DNA from: Hydrogenophaga sp. IBVHS2
GTDB taxonomy: Bacteria > Pseudomonadota > Gammaproteobacteria > Burkholderiales > Burkholderiaceae_C
Assembly: GCF_002127215.1 (NCBI RefSeq)
Contig: NZ_NFUT01000004.1
Span: 1-64,000 of the forward strand
Length of the DNA stretch: 64,000 nucleotides
Reading direction: 5' to 3'
Shown here in pieces: positions 53,731 through 62,671 of the stretch. Position 1 is the stretch's first letter. Every line of letters starts with the position of its first letter. Under the pieces are notes generated by a model. That model was given only the letters and a program-made list of their open reading frames with translations. It searched no databases and was not told the origin of the DNA. A program made the translations under genes and the position numbers.

Positions 53731-56700
53731 TCAGCTTCGCGCCAGCACCGGCCCCAGGACCCGCCCGGTGTGGGTGTCCAGCCGCACCACCTCGTCCGGC
53801 GCTGCGGCAGCCACGATGCGGCCACCGCCCGATCCGCCCTCGGGCCCCAGGTCGATGATCCAGTCGGCCTCGGCCATCACATCGAGGTCGTGTTCGATGA
53901 CGACCACGCTGTGGCCGCCGTCCACCAGCCGGTGCAGCACGCGGATGAGCTTCTCCACGTCGGCCATGTGCAGGCCCACGGTGGGCTCGTCCAGCACATA
54001 CAGCGTGTGCGGCGCCTTCTGGCCACGGCGGCCCACCTCGTCGCGCACCTTGGAGAGTTCGGTGACCAGCTTGATGCGCTGGGCCTCACCGCCCGACAGG
54101 GTGGGGCTGGGCTGACCCAGCGTGAGGTAGCCCAGGCCGACGTCCTTGAGCAGCTGCAGCGGGTGGCTGATGGCCGGCATGCTGGCGAAGAATTCCACCG
54201 CCTCGTCGACCGCCATCTGCAGCACGTCGCCCACGCTCTTGCCGCGCCAGGTCACGGCCAGGGTCTCGACGTTGAAGCGGGCACCGCGGCAGGTCTCGCA
54301 GGGCACCTTCACGTCGGGCAGGAAGCTCATCTCGATGGTGCGCATGCCCTGGCCTTCGCAGGTGGGGCAGCGGCCGGCGCCGGTGTTGAACGAGAAGCGG
54401 CCGGGGCCGTAGCCACGCGCCTTGGCTTCCAGCGTGTCGGCAAACAGCTTGCGCACCGTGTCCCAGAAGCCGATGTAGGTGGCCGGGCAGCTGCGCGGGG
54501 TCTTGCCGATGGGGGTCTGGTCGACTTCCAGCACGCGGTCCACCGGTTCGGTGCCGAGCACGCGCTGGCAGCCGACCCAGGCCGGGCGCTCGCCCGCGTC
54601 CCAGGCCTTGCGGCCGGCGGCGGTGCTGCGGGCGGTGACGGCGGCGGCCACGTTGGTGAGCAGCACGTCGCGGGCCAGGGTGGACTTGCCGGAGCCGGAG
54701 ACGCCGGTGACGACCACGAGGCGGCGCAGGGGGACCTTGGCGTCCACATTCTGGAGGTTGTGGAGGTTCGCGCCTTTGACTTCGATCCACTCTTCCACCG
54801 GTTTCGTTGGCGGAGAGCTTGGGGGGGCGGCGGACGCGGGTGCGCCGGGCTCCTCATACGGCAGGCCCAAATCGTCGCCCGGCGCACCCGCGCCCGCCGC
54901 GACCTGGGCGCTCGTACCAGCCATGTCTGCACCCTTGGCTTTCGGCTTGCCCTTGCCCCGAGGGGATGGGGTGGCCCCGGGCGACGATTTGGGCTCGCCG
55001 TATGAGGAGCCCGGGGCCACCCCATCCCCGGCGACCACCAAACGGCGAGCCTGCAACGGATGCTTCATCGCATGCAGCAGGTACCGCCCCGTCAAGGATT
55101 CCGGCGAAGCCGAGAGGTCGTCCACAGAACCCTGGGCCACCACCCGCCCCCCACGCCGACCCGCACTCGGGCCGATATCGATGATGTGGTCGGCCCGGCG
55201 GATGGTGTCCTCGTCATGCTCCACCACCACCAGCGTGTTGCCCTGCCCGCCCAGCTTGTGCAGGGCGTCCAGCAGGATGCGGTTGTCGCGCGCATGCAGG
55301 CCGATGGTGGGCTCGTCCAGCACATAGCACACGCCCTGCAGGTGGCTGCCCAGCTGGGCCGCCAGGCGGATGCGCTGCGCCTCGCCGCCGGAGAGCGACG
55401 GAGCGCCCCGGTCCAGCGTGAGGTAGCTCAGGCCCACGTCTTCCAGGAAGGCCAGGCGGCTTTCGATTTCCGGCAGCAGGTCGCGGGCGATGTCGGCCTC
55501 CCGGCCGGACAGGGACGATCCGTCCATCATCTGCCGCACCCGCTGGCGCACCTCGCCCACCGACAGCCGTGCGATCTCGGTGATGCCCACGCCACCGAAC
55601 TTCACGGCGCGGGCCTGGGCGTTCAGGCGGGTGCCTTCGCAGGTCGGGCAGGCCTCGTCGGTGACGTCTTCCACCTCGGGTTCGGCAAAGCTCTGCTCGC
55701 GGCCTTTCTCGCGGTCGTCGCGCACCGAATCGTCCAGCGCCTTGCGCTGTTCGCGGCTCAGGCGCACGCCGGTGCCCACGCAGTCCGGGCACCAGCCGTG
55801 CTTGCTGTTGTACGAGAACAGGCGCGGGTCGAGTTCGGGGTAGCTGGTGGCGCAGATGGGGCAGGCGCGGGTGGTGGAGAAGCTCTCCACCCGGCCGATG
55901 TCGCGGGTGCTGCGGCCCTCCTGCAGGGCCGCGGCCAGGTCGTTCAACGGATGCAGCACGGTCAGCGTGCCCTTGCCCAGCTCCAGCGTGCGGGCAATGG
56001 CGTCGCGCAGCACGGTCTCCTGCGCCGGGTCGACCACGAAGTCGGCCACCGGCAGCTCGATGGTGTGTTCCTTGAAACGGTCGATGCGCGGGAAGCCGGT
56101 GGTGGGCAGGAATTCGCCGTCCACCCGCAGGTGGGTGTGGCCGCGCGGGCGGGCCCAGTCGGCCAGTTCGGTGTAGACGCCCTTGCGGTTGACCACCAGC
56201 GGCGCCAGCAGGCCGATGTGCTGGCCGCTGTAGCGGCGCAGGATGGCGGCCGCGATGCTGTCGGGGCTCTGCGGCATGACCGCCGCGCCATCGTGCACGC
56301 AGTGCTGGGTACCCAGCTTCACATACAGCAGCCGCAGGAAATGCCAGACCTCGGTGGTGGTGCCCACGGTGGACTTGCGCCCGCCGCGCGACAGGCGCTG
56401 TTCGATGGCCACCGTGGGCGGAATGCCGTAGACCGCATCCACCTCGGGGCGGCCGGCCGGCTGCACGATGCTGCGCGCATAGGCATTGAGGCTTTCCAGG
56501 TAGCGGCGCTGGCCTTCGTTGAACAGGATGTCGAAGGCCAGCGTGCTCTTGCCCGAGCCGCTGACGCCGGAGATGACGTTGAATTGGCCGCGCGGAATGT
56601 CCACGCTGAGGTTCTTGAGGTTGTGTTCCTTGGCGTTGACGATGCGGATGGCGTCGGCATGCTCGGGCACCGGGCGCAGGCGCGGTGCCGGCTCGGCCGC

Positions 56701-59700
56701 CAGGGCCGGGCCGTCCATGGCCTCGGCGTATTCGCGCAGGGCCTGGGCGGTGTGGCTGGTGGGGTGCAGGCGCACCTCTTCGGGCGGACCTTCGGCCACG
56801 ATCAGGCCACCGCCCGCCCCACCCTCGGGACCGAGGTCGATCAGCCAGTCGGCGGCGCGGATCACGTCCAGGTTGTGCTCGATCACCACCAGCGAATGGC
56901 CGGCGTCCAGCAGCTTGCGCAGGCTGCGCATGAGCTTGGCGATGTCGTCGAAGTGCAGGCCGGTGGTGGGCTCGTCGAACAGGAAGAGCGTGCCCTTGCG
57001 CGAGAGCGGCTGGCGGCTGGCGCTGGCCGACTTGGCGGCCTCGGCCAGGAAACCGGCGAGCTTGAGGCGCTGCGCCTCGCCGCCCGAAAGCGTGGGCACC
57101 GGCTGGCCCAGCCGCACATATTCCAGGCCCACATCGACAATGGGCTGGAGTGCGCGGATGACCTCGCGGTCGTTGGCAAAGCGTTGCGCCGCTTCGCTCA
57201 CGGTGAGGTCGAGCACGTCGGCCACATTCATGGCATGGCCGTCGCGGGTGATGGTGACCTCCAGGATCTCGGGCCGGTAACGGCGGCCGTCGCAGTCCGG
57301 GCAACGCAGGTACACGTCGCTCAGGAACTGCATCTCCACATGCTCGAAGCCGGAGCCGCCGCAGGTGGGGCAGCGGCCGTCGCCGCTGTTGAAGCTGAAC
57401 TTGGCCGGCGTATAGCTGCGCTGGCGGGCCAGCGGCGCATCGGCGAACAGGGCGCGGATGGCGTCCCACGCACCCACGTAACTCACCGGGTTGGAGCGCG
57501 CCGTCTTGCCGATGGGCGACTGGTCGACGAACACCACATCGCCGAGCTGTTCGGCGCCCAGCAGGCGGTCGTGCGCGCCGGGCGATTCGGTCGACTGGCC
57601 GAAGTGCCGCATGAGCGCGGGGGCCAGCACGTCCTGCACCAGGCTGGACTTGCCGGAGCCGGACACGCCGGTCACCACCACCAGGCGCTGCAGCGGGATC
57701 TCCACCGACACGTTCTGCAGGTTGTGCTCGCGCGCACCTTCCAGGATGAGGCGCGGCGTGCTGTCGGTCACCGCCCGCTTGAAGCCCATGCCGATGGTCT
57801 TGCGGCCACCCAGGTAGGCGCCGGTGAGGGTGTCGGCGCGGCGGATGGCATGCGGCGTGCCGTCGAACACGATCTGCCCGCCGCGCTCGCCCGGGCCGGG
57901 GCCCATGTCGATCAGGCGGTCGGCGGCCAGCATCACGGCCGGGTCGTGCTCGACCACCACCAGCGTGTTGCCGGCATCGCGCAGGCGCAGCATGGCGTCG
58001 TTGATGCGGGCCATGTCGCGCGGGTGCAGGCCGATGCTGGGCTCGTCCAGCACGAACAGGGTGTTGACCAGCGAGGTGCCGAGTGCGGTGGTGAGGTTGA
58101 TGCGCTGCACTTCGCCGCCGCTGAGGGTGCGGCTCTGGCGGTCGAGCGTGAGGTAGCCGATGCCGACTTCGCAGAGGTAGCGCAGGCGGGTGTTGATCTC
58201 GGTGAACAGGAGGTTGAGGGCCTGCTGCTCTCCTGTCATGTCTCGTCTGTTGGCGGGGGCGGGGGCGGAGGCAGGGGTCAGGCCGGGCTCCTCATACGGC
58301 AGGCCCAAATCGTCGCCCGGCCCGACCCCTGCCTCCGCTTCGCGCTCGGCCAACGAGGCAAAGAACACCCGCAACGACGACAACGGCAACAGCATCAGAT
58401 CGTGCAGGCACAACCCCGGCAAGGCTTCCAGCTGCGCGCGCGACCACTTCACCCCGTTCGGCATGAAGCGCTTTTCGGGCGGCAGCACCGCATCCGCCTG
58501 TGCCTTCGTGCCGATGCGCCACAGCAGGCTCTCGTTCTTGAGACGTGCGCCGCTGCAGGTCGGGCATTCGGTGTAGCTGCGGTACTTGGACAGCAGCACC
58601 CGGATGTGCATCTTGTAGGCCTTGCTCTCCAGGTACTCGAAGAACCGGTCCACGCCGTACCAGTGCTGGTTCCACTTGCCGTTCCACTGCGGCGAGCCGT
58701 GCTTGACCCAGTGCTGCTGCTCCGGCGTGAGCTTGGCCCAGGGCGTGTCGCGCGGAATGCCGCTGGCCTCGGCGTGGCGCATCAGGTCGTCCTGGCACTC
58801 CTTCCAGGCCGGGGTCTGGAACACCTTGATGGCACCGGAGCGCAGGGTGAGCTTGTCGTTGGGGATGACCAGGCCGTAGTCCACCCCGATCACCCGGCCG
58901 AAACCGCGGCACGACTCGCAGGCACCGGCCGGCGAGTTGAACGAGAACATGGACGGCGCCGGGTCGGCGTAGCGGATGTCGCTTTCCGGGCAGTGCAGGC
59001 CGGTGCTGAATTTCCAGACCCGTTCTTCGCCCTCGGCGGACATCACGTGCACCGTGAGCTGGCCGCTGCCGCGCTTGAGCCCGGTCTCGATGGCCTCCAT
59101 CACCCGGGCGGGTTCGGCGCTGCCCAGGCGGAAGCGGTCGGCCACCACGTCCAGCAGCTTGACCGACGCATCGCCGCGCTGCACCACGCGTTCGGACTGC
59201 ACCCGGGTGTAGCCGCTGGCCGACAGCCACTGCTCGACCTCTTCGGCGCTGGTGTTGGCCGGCAGCTCCACCGGGAAGGTGACCACCAGGCGCGGGTCCG
59301 CCCCGGCCTCGGCACTGGCCACGCGGCGGTGCAGCTCGGCCAGGATGGACTCGGGCGTGTCGTGGCGCACCGGCAGCGCGGTGTCGCGGTCGAACAGCGC
59401 CGCACCCCGCGCCATGAGCAGCTTGAGGTGGTCGTTGAGCTCGGTCATGGTGCCCACGGTGGAGCGGGAGCTGCGCACCGGGTTGGTCTGGTCGATGGCG
59501 ATGGCCGGCGGCACGCCTTCGACCCGGTCCACCGCCGGCTTGTCCATGCGGTCCAGGAACTGGCGCGCGTAGGCGCTGAAGGTCTCCACGTAGCGCCGCT
59601 GGCCCTCGGCGAACAGGGTGTCGAACACCAGGCTGGACTTGCCCGATCCGCTGGGGCCGGTCACCACGGTGAGCTCGCCGGTGCGGATGTCCAGGTCGAG

Positions 59701-59811
59701 GTTCTTGAGGTTGTGCTGGCGCGCCCCCCGGATGCGGATCAGCCCGGTGCCCTCGTCGCCCGGCAGGGATTCGTCGGCGGCGGGGTCGGACACGGGGCGT
59801 TCATCGGACAT
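53731..59811 (-). CDS. Double-length UvrA-type excinuclease ATPase (tandem fusion)
   Basis: A 2026-residue protein, twice the usual UvrA length (about 940). Four P-loops are visible: GPSGSGKSS at about 52, and GVSGSGKS at about 715, 1085 and 1705. Each has its ABC signature LSGGE at about 565, 909, 1476 and 1907. Each half therefore has the complete UvrA order: ABC-I split by a long insert with UvrB-binding-like and zinc-ribbon parts (CESCRGFG, CPTCSG), then ABC-II. Damage recognition as an intramolecular UvrA dimer is plausible but unproven. Three palindromic repeats are embedded in frame. A normal uvrA probably exists elsewhere. Confidence 0.9.
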   Translation of the reverse strand: MSDERPVSDPAADESLPGDEGTGLIRIRGARQHNLKNLDLDIRTGELTVVTGPSGSGKSSLVFDTLFAEGQRRYVETFSAYARQFLDRMDKPAVDRVEGVPPAIAIDQTNPVRSSRSTVGTMTELNDHLKLLMARGAALFDRDTALPVRHDTPESILAELHRRVASAEAGADPRLVVTFPVELPANTSAEEVEQWLSASGYTRVQSERVVQRGDASVKLLDVVADRFRLGSAEPARVMEAIETGLKRGSGQLTVHVMSAEGEERVWKFSTGLHCPESDIRYADPAPSMFSFNSPAGACESCRGFGRVIGVDYGLVIPNDKLTLRSGAIKVFQTPAWKECQDDLMRHAEASGIPRDTPWAKLTPEQQHWVKHGSPQWNGKWNQHWYGVDRFFEYLESKAYKMHIRVLLSKYRSYTECPTCSGARLKNESLLWRIGTKAQADAVLPPEKRFMPNGVKWSRAQLEALPGLCLHDLMLLPLSSLRVFFASLAEREAEAGVGPGDDLGLPYEEPGLTPASAPAPANRRDMTGEQQALNLLFTEINTRLRYLCEVGIGYLTLDRQSRTLSGGEVQRINLTTALGTSLVNTLFVLDEPSIGLHPRDMARINDAMLRLRDAGNTLVVVEHDPAVMLAADRLIDMGPGPGERGGQIVFDGTPHAIRRADTLTGAYLGGRKTIGMGFKRAVTDSTPRLILEGAREHNLQNVSVEIPLQRLVVVTGVSGSGKSSLVQDVLAPALMRHFGQSTESPGAHDRLLGAEQLGDVVFVDQSPIGKTARSNPVSYVGAWDAIRALFADAPLARQRSYTPAKFSFNSGDGRCPTCGGSGFEHVEMQFLSDVYLRCPDCDGRRYRPEILEVTITRDGHAMNVADVLDLTVSEAAQRFANDREVIRALQPIVDVGLEYVRLGQPVPTLSGGEAQRLKLAGFLAEAAKSASASRQPLSRKGTLFLFDEPTTGLHFDDIAKLMRSLRKLLDAGHSLVVIEHNLDVIRAADWLIDLGPEGGAGGGLIVAEGPPEEVRLHPTSHTAQALREYAEAMDGPALAAEPAPRLRPVPEHADAIRIVNAKEHNLKNLSVDIPRGQFNVISGVSGSGKSTLAFDILFNEGQRRYLESLNAYARSIVQPAGRPEVDAVYGIPPTVAIEQRLSRGGRKSTVGTTTEVWHFLRLLYVKLGTQHCVHDGAAVMPQSPDSIAAAILRRYSGQHIGLLAPLVVNRKGVYTELADWARPRGHTHLRVDGEFLPTTGFPRIDRFKEHTIELPVADFVVDPAQETVLRDAIARTLELGKGTLTVLHPLNDLAAALQEGRSTRDIGRVESFSTTRACPICATSYPELDPRLFSYNSKHGWCPDCVGTGVRLSREQRKALDDSVRDDREKGREQSFAEPEVEDVTDEACPTCEGTRLNAQARAVKFGGVGITEIARLSVGEVRQRVRQMMDGSSLSGREADIARDLLPEIESRLAFLEDVGLSYLTLDRGAPSLSGGEAQRIRLAAQLGSHLQGVCYVLDEPTIGLHARDNRILLDALHKLGGQGNTLVVVEHDEDTIRRADHIIDIGPSAGRRGGRVVAQGSVDDLSASPESLTGRYLLHAMKHPLQARRLVVAGDGVAPGSSYGEPKSSPGATPSPRGKGKPKAKGADMAGTSAQVAAGAGAPGDDLGLPYEEPGAPASAAPPSSPPTKPVEEWIEVKGANLHNLQNVDAKVPLRRLVVVTGVSGSGKSTLARDVLLTNVAAAVTARSTAAGRKAWDAGERPAWVGCQRVLGTEPVDRVLEVDQTPIGKTPRSCPATYIGFWDTVRKLFADTLEAKARGYGPGRFSFNTGAGRCPTCEGQGMRTIEMSFLPDVKVPCETCRGARFNVETLAVTWRGKSVGDVLQMAVDEAVEFFASMPAISHPLQLLKDVGLGYLTLGQPSPTLSGGEAQRIKLVTELSKVRDEVGRRGQKAPHTLYVLDEPTVGLHMADVEKLIRVLHRLVDGGHSVVVIEHDLDVMAEADWIIDLGPEGGSGGGRIVAAAAPDEVVRLDTHTGRVLGPVLARS
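54827..54900. repeat. Intragenic palindromic element 1 in uvrA (core + 24-nt arms)
   Basis: A conserved 26-nt core (54851-54876, TCCTCATACGGC then AGGCCCAAATCGTC) is flanked by arms of 24 nt that are reverse complements with one mismatch (54827-54850 and 54877-54900). The core identity is shared with element 3, but the arms are not, except for their innermost CCGGGC. It encodes the linker GDDLGLPYEEPG at about residue 1645 of the fused UvrA. Confidence 0.8.
54962..55029. repeat. Intragenic palindromic element 2 in uvrA (inverted core + 21-nt arms)
   Basis: The same core in the opposite orientation (54983-55008, two base changes) is flanked by perfect 21-nt inverted arms (54962-54982 and 55009-55029). 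The arms are GGGGATGGGGTGG-type sequence, unrelated to those of elements 1 and 3 outside the inner CCGGGC. It encodes GSSYGEPKSSPG in the protein. Confidence 0.8.
58265..58338. repeat. Intragenic palindromic element 3 in uvrA (core + 24-nt arms)
   Basis: The core at 58289-58314 is identical to that of element 1. It is flanked by 24-nt inverted arms (58265-58288 and 58315-58338) with one mismatch. It lies in the first half of the protein, between Walker A and signature of ABC-I (about residues 491-515), and again encodes GDDLGLPYEEPG in the same reading frame as element 1. Confidence 0.8.
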
Positions 59812-59881
59812 GGTGCGGCTCCAGGGGCAAGGGCGGACCATTCTAGGGAGGCCCGCCCGACCCCACGGGGCCGTGCGCCAT

Positions 59882-62671
59882 TCAGGCCGGCACGGTGGCC
59901 GGCCGCACGTCGACGGCGCAGTACTTGAGCTCGGCGATCTTGCCCACCGGGTCCAGGGCCGGATTGGTCAGCAGGTTGGCGGCCGCCTCGGCGTAGGCGA
60001 AGGGAATGAAGGCGGCGTCGGCCGGCATGCCGGCATCCAGCCGGACCGGCAGCTGCACGCTGCCGCGCCGTGAACGAACCCGGGCCGCATCGCCGGCGCC
60101 CAAGCCCAGCCGGGCCGCCGTGTCCGGGTGCAGGCTCACCACCGGGGCCGGCTCCAGGGCGTCGAGCACGGTGGCACGGCGGGTCATGCTGCCGGTGTGC
60201 CAGTGCTCCAGCTGCCGGCCGGTGATGAGCACCAGCGGGAATTCGGCGTCCGGCCTTTCGGCCGGGGCGCGCAGCTCGGCCGGCACCAGGGTGGCGCGGC
60301 CGCTGGGGGTGGGGAAACCGTCGGTGAACACCACCGGATGGCCGGGGTCGGCCTCGTCGGCCACCGGGTAGGTCACTGCCCCTTCCCGCTGCAGGCGGGC
60401 CCACGACAGTCCGGCTATGCTGGGCATCAGGGCGCGCATCTCCTCGAACACCGCGCCGATGCCCTGCCCCGCGTCGGCGGTGGCCGAGCCGTCCGGCGCG
60501 ATGCCGTAGCCCCAGGGCAGCCCCAGGCGCCGGGCCAGCTGTTCGGTGATCCAGGCGTCGGCCCGGGCCTGGCCGGGGGCGGCCACCGCCTTGCGGCCGA
60601 GCTGCACGCAGCGGTCGGTGTTGGTGACGCTGCCGGTCTTCTCGGGCCAGGCGGTGGCGGGCAGCACCACGTCGGCCAGGGCGGCGGTCTCGGTCAGGAA
60701 GATGTCCTGCACCACCAGGTGGTCCAGGCCGGCCAGGGCCTCGCGGGCATGGGTGGCGTCGGGGTCGCTCATGGCCGGGTTCTCGCCCTGGATCAGCATG
60801 GCCCGGATGCGACCGGCGTGGGCCGCGTCGATGATCTCCACCACGGTCAGGCCCGGCTCGCTGCCCAGGCTGCCCGGGGCCAGGCCCCACAGGCGTTCGG
60901 CCTGGGCGCGCGAGGCGGCATCGCTGACCCGGTGGTAGTCGGGCAGCACCATGGGGATGAGGCCGGCGTCGCTGGCGCCCTGCACATTGTTCTGGCCACG
61001 CAGCGGATGCAGGCCGGTGCCGGGCCGACCGATGTGACCGGTGATGAGGGCCAGGGCGATCAGGCAACGGGCGTTGTCGGTGCCGTGGGTGTGCTGGCTC
61101 ACCCCCATGCCCCACAGGATCATGCTGTTGCGGGCCCCGGCATAGGCACGGGCCACCTCGCGCAGGGTGTCGGCCGGAATGCCGCAGACCGGCGCCATGG
61201 CCTCGGGCGGGAAATCGGCCACATGGGCGCGCAGCTGCTCGAAGTCCAGCGTGTGGGCGGCCACATAGGCCGGATCGGTCAGCCCTTCTTCGATGATGAC
61301 GTGCAGCAGCGCATTGAGCAGCGCCACGTCGGTGCCGGGGTGGAAGGCCAGGTGGGTGTGGGCCTGGCGGGCCAGCTCGGTGCGGCGCGGGTCGGCCAGC
61401 ACCAGCCGGGTGCCGCGCCTGACCGCGTTCTTGATCCAGCTGGCACCCACCGGGTGGTTCTGCGCCGGGTTGGCACCGATCAGCAGCACGAAGTCGGCGT
61501 GCTGCACGTCGCGCAGCGGGTTGGTGACCACCGCCGAACCCAGGCCCTCCATCAGCGCGGCCACGCTGGAGGCATGGCACAGGCGGGTGCAGTGGTCGAC
61601 GTTGTGGGTGGCAAAAGCGCTGCGGATCAGCTTCTGGAACAGGTAGGCCTCTTCGTTGGTCCCTTTGGCCGATCCGAAGCCGGCCACGGCAGCACCGCGC
61701 CCGGTGGCGGGCTGCCTCTCGCGGGCGCGACGCAGGCCGGCAGCGGCGGCGTCCAGCGCTTCGTCCCAGGTGGCTTCGCGGAACAGTTCGCGCCAGTCGC
61801 GCCGCTGCAGGTTCAACGGGTCCTTGGGCACGCCGGGCTTGCGGATCAGGGGCACGGTGAGGCGTTCGGGGCTGTGGGCGTAGTCGAAGCCGAAGCGGCC
61901 CTTCACGCACAGCCGGCCCTCGTTGGCCGGGCCTTGCGCACCTGACACATGCTGTATGCGCTCGTCGCTCACGTGGTAGGTCAGCTGACAGCCCACGCCG
62001 CAGAACGGACAGACCGAATCCACCTGCTTCTGCGCCGGCTTTGAAAACACGCCGTGCGCCGGCGCGATGGCGCCGGTGGGACAGGCCTGCACGCATTCAC
62101 CGCAGGCCACGCAGGTGCTGGACCCCATGGAATCGGCCTGGTCGAAGACGATCTGCGCATGGCCGCCCCGGAAGGCCAGGCCCAGCACGTCATTGCCCTG
62201 CACGTCGCGGCAGGCGCGGATGCAGCGGGTGCACTGGATGCAGGCATCGAGGTTCACCGCCATGGCGGGATGCGACGCGTCCTGCCCCACCGGGGCGCGG
62301 GCCGGGAACCGATCAGCACGCGCCCCGACCTGTTCGGCCCAGTGCGCCAGTTCGCTGTCGTGCTTGAGGGCTGTGGTGGCGGGCGCATCGGCCAGCAGCA
62401 GCTCCAGCACGCTGCGGCGGGCGCGGGTGGCGCGGTCGGAGGCGGTGTGCACCACCATGCCGTCCACCGGCGCGCGGCAGCACGACGGGGCCAGCACCCG
62501 CTCGCCCTGCACGTCCACCACGCAGGCGCGGCAGTTGCCCGGGCTGCCCAGGCCGTCCCGGTGGCACAGGTGCGGCAGTTCGGTGCCACAGCGCTGCGCC
62601 ACATCGAGCAGGCTCTCGCCGGGTTGCGCGGTGACGCTCTGGCCGTCCAGGGTGAAGTGGATCGGGCTCAT
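59882..62671 (-). CDS. fdsA: NAD-linked formate dehydrogenase, alpha (molybdopterin) subunit
   Basis: Catalytic subunit of the soluble FdsABG-type enzyme, oxidising formate to CO2 at a bis-MGD molybdenum centre. The 929 residues show an N-terminal [2Fe-2S] domain (CHRDGLGSPGNCRACVVDV), further clusters (CIQCTRCIRAC, CVACGECVQACPTGA), a [4Fe-4S] CPFCGVGC motif (about 243-250) and the molybdopterin domain with Cys in RLCHASSVAALMEG in place of selenocysteine. Its ATG overlaps the fdsB stop (ATGA). Unlike classical operons, no fdsC or fdsD follows; uvrA lies 70 bases on. Confidence 0.94.
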   Translation of the reverse strand: MSPIHFTLDGQSVTAQPGESLLDVAQRCGTELPHLCHRDGLGSPGNCRACVVDVQGERVLAPSCCRAPVDGMVVHTASDRATRARRSVLELLLADAPATTALKHDSELAHWAEQVGARADRFPARAPVGQDASHPAMAVNLDACIQCTRCIRACRDVQGNDVLGLAFRGGHAQIVFDQADSMGSSTCVACGECVQACPTGAIAPAHGVFSKPAQKQVDSVCPFCGVGCQLTYHVSDERIQHVSGAQGPANEGRLCVKGRFGFDYAHSPERLTVPLIRKPGVPKDPLNLQRRDWRELFREATWDEALDAAAAGLRRARERQPATGRGAAVAGFGSAKGTNEEAYLFQKLIRSAFATHNVDHCTRLCHASSVAALMEGLGSAVVTNPLRDVQHADFVLLIGANPAQNHPVGASWIKNAVRRGTRLVLADPRRTELARQAHTHLAFHPGTDVALLNALLHVIIEEGLTDPAYVAAHTLDFEQLRAHVADFPPEAMAPVCGIPADTLREVARAYAGARNSMILWGMGVSQHTHGTDNARCLIALALITGHIGRPGTGLHPLRGQNNVQGASDAGLIPMVLPDYHRVSDAASRAQAERLWGLAPGSLGSEPGLTVVEIIDAAHAGRIRAMLIQGENPAMSDPDATHAREALAGLDHLVVQDIFLTETAALADVVLPATAWPEKTGSVTNTDRCVQLGRKAVAAPGQARADAWITEQLARRLGLPWGYGIAPDGSATADAGQGIGAVFEEMRALMPSIAGLSWARLQREGAVTYPVADEADPGHPVVFTDGFPTPSGRATLVPAELRAPAERPDAEFPLVLITGRQLEHWHTGSMTRRATVLDALEPAPVVSLHPDTAARLGLGAGDAARVRSRRGSVQLPVRLDAGMPADAAFIPFAYAEAAANLLTNPALDPVGKIAELKYCAVDVRPATVPA

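Noticed and set aside
53731-59811. Two adjacent uvrA genes joined by a sequencing error
   Set aside because: The frame is continuous, with a normal-looking linker near residue 1050 and no start codon with ribosome site at the junction. It cannot be excluded without raw reads, so noted in the finding.
55060-59928. A 1622-codon plus-strand open frame
   Set aside because: Antisense to the fused uvrA, whose motifs are intact throughout. The mirror frame is low-complexity (His, Gln, Val, Ala-rich).
61560-61640. A selenocysteine formate dehydrogenase
   Set aside because: The active-site position is a normal Cys codon (RLCHASS) and no in-frame TGA is present.
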